A stretch of DNA of 64,000 nucleotides from an uncultured Pseudomonadales bacterium (GTDB taxonomy: Bacteria > Pseudomonadota > Gammaproteobacteria > Pseudomonadales > Porticoccaceae): contig CALSSA010000002.1 of the NCBI GenBank assembly GCA_943788875.1, positions 62,001-126,000 of the forward strand, read 5' to 3'. Positions 1 through 12,210 of the stretch are shown here, piece by piece. The notes beneath the pieces were generated by a model. That model saw only the letters and a list, made by a program, of their open reading frames with translations. It ran no database searches and had not been told where the DNA came from. The first letter of the stretch is position 1. Every line of letters begins with the position of its first letter. Position numbers and translations under genes: made by a program.

Positions 1-2
1 AG

Positions 3-362
3 CAGGTACGAGAACTAACAGCAGCACTAGTCGAACAGCATGGCGCTGACCGGTTAGGCTGTCATTTTCACGACACCAGAGCCATGGGTTTGGCCAATGT
101 CTTCGCCGCAGTGGAGTCGGGCATTCGCCGCTTTGACAGCTCTATTGCCGGTCTGGGAGGCTGTCCATTTGCGCCTGGTGCATCGGGAAATGTGGCAACT
201 GATGATATTGCTATGATGTTGCAGCAGATGGGGTTTGATACAGGCATAGATTTAACTAAGTTAATGCAGGCCTCTGATTTGGCTCAGGTATTAACAGGTA
301 CAGCCCCCGGAGGGCGATCCAAGCCTTGGCTTCAGGGTTATTTGACCAAGCAGGCGAGCTAG
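3..362 (+). CDS. HMG-CoA lyase-like (HMGL-family) protein, 3' fragment truncated by window start
   Basis: Frame is open to the window edge: QVRELTAALVEQHGADRLGCHFHDTRAMGLANVFAAVESGIRRFDSSIAGLGGCPFAPGASGNVATDD. HFHDTRGMGLAN and GGCPFAPGASGNVATED are HMG-CoA lyase hallmarks. Confidence 0.85.
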   Translation, partial: QVRELTAALVEQHGADRLGCHFHDTRAMGLANVFAAVESGIRRFDSSIAGLGGCPFAPGASGNVATDDIAMMLQQMGFDTGIDLTKLMQASDLAQVLTGTAPGGRSKPWLQGYLTKQAS

Positions 363-423
363 GAGTTTTGCTCTCAGCGCTGGCATAACAATAAATAATA
401 ATAAGTATGGTTCGGAGAAAAAA

Positions 424-2493
424 ATGAGCTACAGACTAGGGGTAGATGTAGGGGGTACATTCACTGACCTTCTGCTGATTAACGAAGATACAGGCGACAC
501 CCACACAGCCAAAGTGCCGTCGACTCCAGAGGATTCTTCCATTGGGGTTCTCAATGGCATTGCTCGTATCTGCGATGAATCCGGTGTTAATCCAGCCGAT
601 GTGAGTCGGGTGATGCATGGGACAACCGTTGCCACCAATGCGGTACTGACGGGCCGGGGAGCAAAGGTAGGACTGGTGACCACTGCTGGTTATGAGGATA
701 CCTTGCAGGTGGCGCGATCGTTCTGTCCCGGTGGATTGGGCGGATGGGTCAGCTTTGTTAAAAAGCCATTGTTGGCACCGCTGGAACTGACTATTGGTGC
801 CCATGAGCGCATTGGTGCCGATGGTGAAATGGTTGCCGAATTAAATGAACAGCAGTTGCGCACTGATCTAAAAGCTCTGCATGCTACCGGCGAAGTCGAA
901 GCGCTAACCATTTGTTTTATCAATGCCTATATTAATGGTGCCCATGAACAGCGCGCCGCCGAGATTGCTGCAGAGATTTTTATCGATACACCAATTTCTA
1001 TCTCCAGCGACGTTGTCCCGGAGATGCAAGAGTATGAGCGCACCGAAACCACGGTAGTGAATTCCTATGTGCGTCCTGAAGTGGCCAGCTATGTGAGTAA
1101 TCTGCAAGCGGCACTGGATGACAAAATGGGCTCTGACACTCAACTGTCTATTCTGCGTTCTGATGGCGGTCTGGCTTCAGCCAGAGCCTCGGCAGAGTCG
1201 CCCGTTAATATGCTGATGTCTGGTCCTGCTGGTGGCGTATCCGGTGCGATCTATTTTTGCAGCCGCGCCGGTTACGACAATATTCTTACCTGCGATATGG
1301 GTGGTACCTCCACCGATGTGGCCTTGATTCAAAACTCCCGCGCCCGGGTTCGGCGCGAAACCATTGTCGCCGACGTAAGAGTGCGCGCCCCTTCGGTGGA
1401 TGTGCGCACAGTCGGTGCTGGTGGTGGTTCTATCGCCTTTGTTCCTGAGCTAACCAAAGCGCTGCGCGTAGGGCCTGAGTCTGCCGGGGCAGTACCCGGT
1501 CCTGCTTGCTACATGAAAGGTGGTGAACAGCCAACGGTCTGCGATGCTAATGTGGTGCTGGGTTATCTGCCCTCCGATGTGCAGCTGGGTGGCAAGATGG
1601 AAATTAATCGTGAGGCCTCCGTGGCGGCAGTGCAATCTGTGGCAGATGCTATGGGCATCGACCTGATGGAAGCCGCCGAGGGTATTATCAAGATTGTTAA
1701 TGAGTCTATGTTTGGCGCGTTGCGCCTGGTGTCGGTTGAGCAGGGCTATGACCCTCGTGACTTTGCTCTGGTTGGCTTTGGGGGTGCGGGTCCATTGCAT
1801 GCCAATGCACTGGGCGTGTTAACTGATGCCTGGCCAGTGATTATTCCCCCTGGTCCTGGTGTGCTGTGCGCCTATGGTGATGCCACCACTCAGGTGCAGG
1901 ATGAAGCAGCGCGTACTTATCTGACCATGGCCAGTGATCTGACAGATGCCAAATTAACCGAGGACTTAAACGAGTTGCGCGGGCGGGCTGGTGAGGCTTT
2001 GCTCACCGATAATATCCCCGCCTCAGAACACGAGATTACCTATCAAGCCGATCTGCGTTATGCCGGGCAGGCTTTCCAGATAACCATCGACTTTACCGAA
2101 GACGAGCTGAAAGAGAAGGGTGTTGCCCTGCTTACTGATCAATTTGATGCAGAGCACGAGCAGCTGTTTACGTTTAAGTTAGACGATGGCCATGAAATTT
2201 TAATGATTCGCGCTGTGGCAAAGGCCAGAGCCAGTGCCATTGCCGAACGTCAGATTGGTCAAACAGGTATGAGTCTGGAGCAGTGCATTATTGCTCCCAG
2301 CCGCTTCTACTACGAGGGGAATTGGTACGACGCTAACATCTATGATCGCAACAAACTCAACACCGGTTTGAAGGTTGTTGGCCCGGCAATTGTCGGCGAG
2401 ATGGACTCGACCTCAGTGGTACTGCCTGGCTTTGTTGCCGAGGTGGATGCTGTGGGTAATCTGCTGATCAATCCAGCCAATGGAGGACAATAA
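424..2493 (+). CDS. hyuA: Hydantoinase/oxoprolinase family protein, subunit A (HyuA-like)
   Basis: N-terminus MSYRLGVDVGGTFTDLLLI, GTTVATNAVL, MSGPAGGVSGA and CDMGGTSTDVAL are characteristic of HyuA/acetone-carboxylase-type subunits. Confidence 0.9.
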   Translation: MSYRLGVDVGGTFTDLLLINEDTGDTHTAKVPSTPEDSSIGVLNGIARICDESGVNPADVSRVMHGTTVATNAVLTGRGAKVGLVTTAGYEDTLQVARSFCPGGLGGWVSFVKKPLLAPLELTIGAHERIGADGEMVAELNEQQLRTDLKALHATGEVEALTICFINAYINGAHEQRAAEIAAEIFIDTPISISSDVVPEMQEYERTETTVVNSYVRPEVASYVSNLQAALDDKMGSDTQLSILRSDGGLASARASAESPVNMLMSGPAGGVSGAIYFCSRAGYDNILTCDMGGTSTDVALIQNSRARVRRETIVADVRVRAPSVDVRTVGAGGGSIAFVPELTKALRVGPESAGAVPGPACYMKGGEQPTVCDANVVLGYLPSDVQLGGKMEINREASVAAVQSVADAMGIDLMEAAEGIIKIVNESMFGALRLVSVEQGYDPRDFALVGFGGAGPLHANALGVLTDAWPVIIPPGPGVLCAYGDATTQVQDEAARTYLTMASDLTDAKLTEDLNELRGRAGEALLTDNIPASEHEITYQADLRYAGQAFQITIDFTEDELKEKGVALLTDQFDAEHEQLFTFKLDDGHEILMIRAVAKARASAIAERQIGQTGMSLEQCIIAPSRFYYEGNWYDANIYDRNKLNTGLKVVGPAIVGEMDSTSVVLPGFVAEVDAVGNLLINPANGGQ

Positions 2494-2494
2494 A

Positions 2495-4378
2495 ATGACT
2501 GCAATATTATTAGAAACCAATAAAGAGCCTCTTGAGAAAGTTGATGTTGATGGCGTGACTGTCGATATTATCGAAAACGCCTTGCGCAATGCGCGGGAAG
2601 AAATGGATGCGGTACTGTTTAGAACCGCCATGTCCCCTGGTATTCGTGAGCAGGGTGACTGCTTCCCGATGATCGCCAACAAAGACGGCAAGATGGTGGT
2701 GGGCCAGTTTGGTTCATTTATCGGGCCTTTTTTAGAAGCCTACAATGATGAGATTGAAGAGGGGGATATTATTCTCACCAACGATCCCTATATGTGTAAT
2801 GCGGCGGTGTCGCATTTGCCTGATTGGGTAGTGTTGGTGCCTGTATTTAAAGATGGCCGTCATATTGCCTGGTCGGCTATGTTCGGCCATATGTCCGATA
2901 ATGGCGGCATGGTGCCGGGCTCGATTCCCATCGAAGCTACCACCATCTTTCAGGAAGGTATTCGTATTCCGCCCACCAAGCTGTACAAAAAAGGCGTACT
3001 ACAGTCCGATCTTCTCGAGCTGATTCTGCACAATGTGCGCACGCCCCAGTGGAACCGCTTTGATCTAAATGCATTGGTGGCAGCCTGTAATACCGCCGCC
3101 AAACGCTGTGTAGAGCTGTCGGTGCGCTTTGGTGACGATGTGCTGTTTTCGACCATGGATATTATGTTGCAGCGCAACTACGATGCTATGAAGCATATTA
3201 TCGGCATGTTTATTCCCGAAGAGCCGCGGGAGTTTGAAGACTATCTGTGCGATGACGGCATGGGTATGGGCCCCTACAAAATTAAATGCACCATGTGGCG
3301 TGAGGGGGACAAGGCAATCTTTGACTTTGCCGGTACCGATCCCCAGGCTCAGAGTTCGGTGAACTTCTTTTTGAACGAAGATATGTTCAAAATGTTTTTT
3401 GGCTCATTCACCATTAATGTGGTGGATCCGCAAATTGTATTTAACGATGGCTTCTATGATCTGGTGGATGTGCGCATTCCTCAGGGCACTTTGTTAAAGC
3501 CAAATTACCCGGCGGCACTGTCGGGCAGAACCCATGCACTGGGTCGTATCTTTGATGTGCTCGGCGCTCTGCTGGGCATGGGCGCCCCTGAGATGATGCT
3601 CAATGCGGCAGGCTTCTCCGATTCACCGCACCTGTTCTTCTCTGGCTATGACAGCAGACCGGGCAAAGGCGGGGAGTGGTTCCAGCTCTTCCAGATTGGC
3701 TTTGGTGGAGTTCCAGGGCGACCTGTGGGCGACGGTCCGGATGGTCACAGCCTGTGGCCTGGATTTACCAATGTGCCCAATGAGTTTATTGAGTCCTATT
3801 TCCCACTGCGTATTGAACGCTATGAAACCATTCCGGATTCCGGTGGCGCTGGTTTGCACCGCGGTGGCAATGGCCTGAGTGTTGCCTACCGCTTCCTCTG
3901 TGATGGAGATATAGGTATTCATGATGAGCGTTGGCTAACTTATCCCTGGGGTGTGCTTGGGGGTGAGACTGGACTGCGTTCGACCAAGCGTCTGGTGCGT
4001 GTGGATGGCTCGGAAGAATGGCTGCCAGCCAAGGCTGAGGGTATTAAGGTTAAGACTGGCGATATGCTCTATTTCAATACCTGGGGTGGTGGTGGCTGGG
4101 GCGATCCATTTGCCCGGGATCCGGAGTTGGTGCGTCAGGATATCAATCGTCGACTGGTGACAGTCGAAGGGGGCAAACGCTACGGTGTAGTTATAACTGC
4201 TGATGGATCTGTGGATATGGCTGCCACTGAGACATTGCGCGCTGAACTAAAAGCCGCCGCTGGCGAACCGGCCCTGTTTAACTTTGGTGGCGATGTTGAA
4301 GATATTCGCAGTCGTTGCGAGGAGGAGACCAATCTGCCCGCACCGGTGAAACCGACCTTTATCGGTGCCTCGCGATAG
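2495..4378 (+). CDS. hyuB: Hydantoinase B/oxoprolinase family protein (HyuB-like)
   Basis: NALRNAREEMDAVLFRTAMSPGIREQGDCFPMI, GDIILTNDPY and GGGGWGDP motifs. Start moved from 2480 to ATG 2495, which is preceded by GGAG. Confidence 0.9.
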   Translation: MTAILLETNKEPLEKVDVDGVTVDIIENALRNAREEMDAVLFRTAMSPGIREQGDCFPMIANKDGKMVVGQFGSFIGPFLEAYNDEIEEGDIILTNDPYMCNAAVSHLPDWVVLVPVFKDGRHIAWSAMFGHMSDNGGMVPGSIPIEATTIFQEGIRIPPTKLYKKGVLQSDLLELILHNVRTPQWNRFDLNALVAACNTAAKRCVELSVRFGDDVLFSTMDIMLQRNYDAMKHIIGMFIPEEPREFEDYLCDDGMGMGPYKIKCTMWREGDKAIFDFAGTDPQAQSSVNFFLNEDMFKMFFGSFTINVVDPQIVFNDGFYDLVDVRIPQGTLLKPNYPAALSGRTHALGRIFDVLGALLGMGAPEMMLNAAGFSDSPHLFFSGYDSRPGKGGEWFQLFQIGFGGVPGRPVGDGPDGHSLWPGFTNVPNEFIESYFPLRIERYETIPDSGGAGLHRGGNGLSVAYRFLCDGDIGIHDERWLTYPWGVLGGETGLRSTKRLVRVDGSEEWLPAKAEGIKVKTGDMLYFNTWGGGGWGDPFARDPELVRQDINRRLVTVEGGKRYGVVITADGSVDMAATETLRAELKAAAGEPALFNFGGDVEDIRSRCEEETNLPAPVKPTFIGASR

Positions 4379-4462
4379 GGCGTCAAAGATATTTTTGACA
4401 GTTAGTTAATAATTAAGTGAGTAAAAGTTAGATAAATAGAAAACATAAACAGGGGAAAAATA

Positions 4463-6982
4463 ATGAAAACTACAAATACTAAGAAGTTTATGGCTTTGGC
4501 CATAGCTGCCACCCTGACATCGGGAGCGGTGGCAGAAGTTACCATCGAAGAGATCGTTGTATCGGCACGGAAACGGGCAGAAAATCTGCAGGAAGTGCCC
4601 ATTGCTGTATCAGTATTTACCGAAGCTCAAATTGAGAGCGCCGGTATTCAGCGTCCGGCTGATTTTATTGGTTTGATGCCAAATGTGACCATGGTTGACT
4701 CCGCCAATGTGGGTGATACCCAAGTCAGTATCCGCGGTATTGTCTCAACCCGTGATGCAGAGTCTACCTTTGCATATGTGGTTGACGGTGTTCTGGTAAC
4801 CAACCCTAACGGCTTTAATGAAGAGCTCATGGATGTCAGCCAGATTGAAGTACTGAAAGGTCCTCAGGGCGCTCTCTATGGCCGTAATGCGGTTGCTGGA
4901 GCAATTCTTGTCACCACTAATCTTCCCGACGAGGAATTCGAAGGCAAGATGAAGGTGGGTGCAGGTAACAATGGTAGTAAAACTGCAAGCTTAACTCTGA
5001 GCGGTGGTTTGGGTGACAATATTCTCGGCCGCTTAAGTGTCAGCCACCGTGAAACCGATGGTCATTACAGCAATGCCTTTACCGGCGCTAACTCAGTTGA
5101 TTTCCTTGAAGATACCACGGTGCGTGGTCGGCTGGTTATGGATATCGATGAGGAGTTATCTCTCGATATTCGTGCAGGTAAGAGTGAAGTGAGTGGTGGA
5201 GCAATTAACTTTAACGCGGTGTTTGCTATTCCTGCGTTTGAAGCTAACTTCAGTCAGCCAGCGTTCTTTAAGGATGTCAATGAGCAAGAGTTTATTTTCT
5301 CTAACAACGTGCCGGGTGAAAATGAGCAGGAAACTTCAGAGTTTTCGATTAAGGCAGATTGGGATCGAGAGGGCGTTGATGTTACAGCGATCTTTAGTTA
5401 CAGCGATCTTGAGGAGTATCTACTCTCTGATGGCACCAGTGCCACATTTTTCGGTTATGAGGGCACACCGGCCTGTCAGGCGGATAAGGTGACATTGAAT
5501 AACCGTCCCTCTGTCTTTGGCGATGGAGGTAGTGATAGAAGCGATCTGTTTGGTGAGTTCTTCGCGCCATTCGGAGTCAACCCTGCGGGAGTGGCTGGCG
5601 ATCAGGTCTATGGTCCCTACACACCCACAGCCTGTGATGGTTATCAGTACCAAGAGCGCAATCAAACAGATACTAGCATTGAAGTTCGCCTGACGTCAGA
5701 CGAAGATGCTGGTCTAAGCTGGATCGCAGGCGCCTATGTTGCCGATATTGAACGTGAATCTGTGGTTGCCTACGGTGCGGACACAGGCAATGGCTTTCTG
5801 CGCCAGCCCTATGTGAGTGCGACGGGCCCAAATCCGACTGATCTGATGTTTAGTGATACATTTGATACTTCAGTGATGGCCGTTTTTGGTCAGGTCGAGT
5901 TTGACATCAGTGATGATATGGAGTTGGCATTTGCTGCACGTTATGACCGTGAGGAGCGTGATGTACAGAATACTGTTCCTGCAGTCGCTGCTTCAGGCTT
6001 GAGCGATAATGCGGGCACTGCTCCGATTAACCCGGCATTTAATGCAAACCTCGATGCGATTCCTAACCGAGATGCCACATTCAGTCAGTTTCAACCTAAG
6101 GTTACCTGGAGTTGGACTGCGGCGGAAGATATTAATGTCTACGCCAGCTGGGGTATTGGCTTCCGTAGTGGTGGGTTCAACTCCATTGGTAGTGAGGCTT
6201 TGATTGATTTTTGGTACAACGATAATGCTGACGGTACTAACCCGGGTAATTTGGTTGACGCCCAGTTGTCGGTAAAAGATGAGTACGATAAAGAAGTCTC
6301 CACCAGCTTTGAGCTAGGCAGTAAAATGGAATTTTTGGACAATCGATTACGCGTCAATATGGCGGTATTCCAGACTGATGTTGAGGATAATCAGTTCTTT
6401 GAATTCTATGCTGGCCCATTTGGATTGATGCGAGTGGTGACAACTATTGATGATGTTGAGATCCAAGGCTTCGAAATGGACTTTAACGCTGTGGTGACCG
6501 AGAATCTGTCGGTCTTTGGCGGAGCAGGCTTCTTGAGCAGTGAGATAATTCGCAACGACCATCGGCCCCTCTCCGAAGGCAATGATGCTCCACAGGCGCC
6601 AGACCGCACTTACAATCTTGGTGCTCAATTTGAAATGGCAGTCTCCAACAGCGTTGAAATGACCGCTCGTTTGGATTGGCAGCATGTCGGTGAGATGGCC
6701 TTCCATACACTACAGGGCGAACTTTCTCCCACGATATGGAACTCTATCTTCGGTGCTCCAGTATTTGATGCAGATATGAGTAAAGCCACGCGCGATGCTT
6801 ATGACACGCTTAATGCGCGAATCTCGTTTGATGCGGAGAATTGGGGCGTGACAATCTGGGGACGTAATATTACCGACGAAAACTATCTGGAAGAGGTGAT
6901 TCCAGCACCTGAGTTCGGCGGATCATTTGTTCACCCAAGTGCGAGGGACTCTTACGGAATTGACTTCAACTATCGCTTTTAA
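4463..6982 (+). CDS. TonB-dependent receptor
   Basis: Signal peptide, then EEIVVSARKRAENLQEVPIAVSVF, plug-domain GPQGALYGRNAVAGAILVTT, and a C-terminal aromatic beta-strand ending FNYRF. Confidence 0.92.
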   Translation: MKTTNTKKFMALAIAATLTSGAVAEVTIEEIVVSARKRAENLQEVPIAVSVFTEAQIESAGIQRPADFIGLMPNVTMVDSANVGDTQVSIRGIVSTRDAESTFAYVVDGVLVTNPNGFNEELMDVSQIEVLKGPQGALYGRNAVAGAILVTTNLPDEEFEGKMKVGAGNNGSKTASLTLSGGLGDNILGRLSVSHRETDGHYSNAFTGANSVDFLEDTTVRGRLVMDIDEELSLDIRAGKSEVSGGAINFNAVFAIPAFEANFSQPAFFKDVNEQEFIFSNNVPGENEQETSEFSIKADWDREGVDVTAIFSYSDLEEYLLSDGTSATFFGYEGTPACQADKVTLNNRPSVFGDGGSDRSDLFGEFFAPFGVNPAGVAGDQVYGPYTPTACDGYQYQERNQTDTSIEVRLTSDEDAGLSWIAGAYVADIERESVVAYGADTGNGFLRQPYVSATGPNPTDLMFSDTFDTSVMAVFGQVEFDISDDMELAFAARYDREERDVQNTVPAVAASGLSDNAGTAPINPAFNANLDAIPNRDATFSQFQPKVTWSWTAAEDINVYASWGIGFRSGGFNSIGSEALIDFWYNDNADGTNPGNLVDAQLSVKDEYDKEVSTSFELGSKMEFLDNRLRVNMAVFQTDVEDNQFFEFYAGPFGLMRVVTTIDDVEIQGFEMDFNAVVTENLSVFGGAGFLSSEIIRNDHRPLSEGNDAPQAPDRTYNLGAQFEMAVSNSVEMTARLDWQHVGEMAFHTLQGELSPTIWNSIFGAPVFDADMSKATRDAYDTLNARISFDAENWGVTIWGRNITDENYLEEVIPAPEFGGSFVHPSARDSYGIDFNYRF

Positions 6983-6997
6983 TTTCAGGTAGTATCC

Positions 6998-7044
6998 AAA
7001 GCGGGCTGTGCTTTTAGTAATAAAAAGTGCAGCCCGCTTTTTTA
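6998..7044 (+). terminator. Rho-independent terminator downstream of TonB receptor
   Basis: Long hairpin AAAGCGGGCTGTGCTTTT...AAAAGTGCAGCCCGCTTT followed by a T-run. Confidence 0.85.
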
Positions 7045-7067
7045 TGGTTGAGAAATGAGAGTGACTT

Positions 7068-7664
7068 ATGGCGTCAAACGATCTTGATCAACATCATCTC
7101 GGTCTGGCAGCTAAGCCAGCATTATTAGTGGTGGATATGATCAATGGCTTTACAGACCCCGAGTGTCCGCTGGGAACTGACTGTCCACAAGTGGTGGCCG
7201 CTAACTGCAAACTGTTGAGCGCTTTCCGGCAACTTGGCCTACCTGTTTTTTTTACTACTGTGGTCTATCAGGATGAACAGCAGGCTTGTGTGTTTCGTTC
7301 GAAAGTGCCGGCACTAAATGTGTTGCAGTCTGGCTCTCATTGGGTTGAACTGGATTCCCGTATGGGCCGATTGGCCACTGAGCCGCTAATCGAAAAACAA
7401 TGGGCCAGTGCCTTTCATCGGACGGATCTGCACCAGCAATTACAAAAGTGTGAAGTGGATTCGCTAGTGGTAACAGGGCTCACTACCAGTGGTTGTGTGC
7501 GTGCCTCTGCGGTAGATGGTTTGCAAAATAATTATCGGGTGGTCGTTGCTCGTGAGGCGGTGGGCGATAGAAACCCCAAAGCCCATGAGGCTAATCTTTT
7601 TGATCTCAATGCCAAATACGCAGATGTGCAAACAGTGGCGGAGATTTTGCCCCAGCTAGGTTAA
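7068..7664 (+). CDS. Isochorismatase-family cysteine hydrolase (N-carbamoylsarcosine amidase-like)
   Basis: ALLVVDMINGFTDPECPLG, EKQWASAFHRTDL and TGLTTSGCVRASAVDGLQ give the Asp-Lys-Cys triad of the family. Confidence 0.85.
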   Translation: MASNDLDQHHLGLAAKPALLVVDMINGFTDPECPLGTDCPQVVAANCKLLSAFRQLGLPVFFTTVVYQDEQQACVFRSKVPALNVLQSGSHWVELDSRMGRLATEPLIEKQWASAFHRTDLHQQLQKCEVDSLVVTGLTTSGCVRASAVDGLQNNYRVVVAREAVGDRNPKAHEANLFDLNAKYADVQTVAEILPQLG

Positions 7665-8140
7665 ATGTCGGCGTAGTTGCCGCGATAAAATATGAGTGGC
7701 CGATGACCTTTATCGGTAAACTCAAGCACGCGACCGACCAGAATAACATGGTCACCACCATCGTACTGATGCTCAATATTGCACTGAAAGCAGCTGCTGT
7801 AATGGGTCAGCAGAGGCACACCTGAAAGCCCTTCACTGGTTTCCAGTCCTGCAAATCGATCCGCACCAGTTTTAGCAAAGCGATTGGAGATATCCATCTG
7901 GTCATTCGCCAGAACATGAATGGCAAATGCATCCGCAGCAATAAAGTCCTCGAAGCAGTTAGTATCTCTACCAATACTCCACAGCACCAGCGCCGGATCC
8001 AGAGACACGGAATTAAAGCTGTTGGCGGTCATACCGACCTTTTGGCCATTGCTGCCCAGAGTGGTAATTACAGTTACGCCCGTGGCGAAACTGCCCAGAG
8101 CATTGCGGAGATCAATTGTGCTGAAGTTGGAATTAGACAT
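7661..8140 (-). CDS. Flavin reductase-domain protein (FMN-binding split barrel)
   Basis: MSNSNFSTIDLRNALGSFATGVTVITT...GMTANSFNSVSLDPALVLWSI...HYDGGDHVILVGRV is typical of the flavin reductase-like family. Start placed at the internal Met (8140), not 8239. Confidence 0.88.
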   Translation of the reverse strand: MSNSNFSTIDLRNALGSFATGVTVITTLGSNGQKVGMTANSFNSVSLDPALVLWSIGRDTNCFEDFIAADAFAIHVLANDQMDISNRFAKTGADRFAGLETSEGLSGVPLLTHYSSCFQCNIEHQYDGGDHVILVGRVLEFTDKGHRPLIFYRGNYADI

Positions 8141-8283
8141 TATTTTTTTGTTCGATATGGTCGGATCATATTGGCCGGCAATGATGGGCGCTGAGCCGCT
8201 AAGTTGCAAGTTCTGTAAGCTAAAAATCCTCAAACCCACCTGATATTTGTATCGCCAATAACAGGCAGGCTGAGTCTTGACTA

Positions 8284-11185
<2,902 letters not shown>

Positions 11186-11290
11186 TATTGATCTCGTTAC
11201 TCGTGCAGGGCTTTTTGTTTTTAAGGCCGAACTAGCGACGCCTTTCGGGTTAGATACGGTTAACTGAGTAAGCCAGATTAAGCTGCTATT

Positions 11291-11303
11291 TTGACACTGT
11301 CAA
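11291..11303. promoter_or_regulatory. Perfect 13-bp palindrome, candidate TetR operator
   Basis: TTGACA-C-TGTCAA in the divergent intergenic region, 23 bp upstream of the tetR-family start codon. Confidence 0.5.
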
Positions 11304-11325
11304 GATCTGTTGATACATTAGGCTA

Positions 11326-11961
11326 ATGAGTCATTCTAATGTTACCGAGATACCCCGCCCCAGCTACCATCATGGTGATTTGCGGCAGGCCCTGTTAAAG
11401 GCGGCCAAAGAGTTGATCGCAGAGGCAGGGATCGAGAACCTGTCACTGCGCAAGCTGGCCGAGCGCGCCGGGGTATCCCGCACCGCGCCCTACCACCATT
11501 TCTCCGACAAGAATGATTTGCTCTGTGCTATTGCTGCAGAGGGTTTCCGGCGCCGACACCAAAGTGCCAAGGCTACCTTTGAGAATCCTCGTTTGACTCA
11601 GGAGCAAAAGTTTGAGGACTTTATCTGTGGCTATGTAAGATTTGCGGCTGACAACCCTGAAGAATATGAGTTGATGTTTGGCCGCAGAATCTGGAAACAA
11701 GCCAACAGTACGCAGGAATTACGGGATGTTGCCTATCCCTGCTTTCAGCATCAGCTGGAAATGATTCGCAGCTGGCAAGAAGCGGGGTTGTTGGCGAGCG
11801 ATGGTGTAACCGGTGACAGCGCTCTGCGAACCTCTCAGGTGATCTGGGGTGCTGTGCATGGCATAGCCAAACTGCTGATTGACGGCATTTATACTGATGC
11901 AGCGCAGATAGAAGAGATTTCCCAGTGCGCAGTTAAATTATTTATTCAAAAACCCACCTAA
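11326..11961 (+). CDS. TetR/AcrR family transcriptional regulator
   Basis: N-terminal HTH SYHHGDLRQALLKAAKELIAEAGIENLSLRKLAERAGVSRTAPYHHFSDKNDLL. Confidence 0.93.
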   Translation: MSHSNVTEIPRPSYHHGDLRQALLKAAKELIAEAGIENLSLRKLAERAGVSRTAPYHHFSDKNDLLCAIAAEGFRRRHQSAKATFENPRLTQEQKFEDFICGYVRFAADNPEEYELMFGRRIWKQANSTQELRDVAYPCFQHQLEMIRSWQEAGLLASDGVTGDSALRTSQVIWGAVHGIAKLLIDGIYTDAAQIEEISQCAVKLFIQKPT

Positions 11962-12052
11962 GTTATTGTTTTCAATTAAGTAAACCTGCCGACAATCTTC
12001 GATGAATTGCCGCATGGGGCATTAAAGCCCCTAAGTCATTGATTCTTTTATT

Positions 12053-12082
12053 AAAATAAATCTAGAAATCTAGTTTTATTTT
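12053..12082. repeat. AT-rich imperfect inverted repeat (14-bp arms, one mismatch)
   Basis: AAAATAAATCTAGA-AA-TCTAGTTTTATTTT, directly adjoining TTGACA at 12083. Confidence 0.5.
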
Positions 12083-12210
12083 TTGACAATATCAAAAATG
12101 AGAACTACGTTTACCTTTACCTGTTAAGTAGTTTAGTTTTGTACAAACAATATGGAAATGGTCGCGTTTTGCATGCGCGTTTAGTTTTAGGAGTTTTTAG
12201 GAGCTTGAAT

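Noticed and set aside
12016-12031. GGGGC-ATTAAA-GCCCC hairpin after tetR as a terminator
   Set aside because: Short 5-bp stem with no immediate T-run; too weak to list as a feature.
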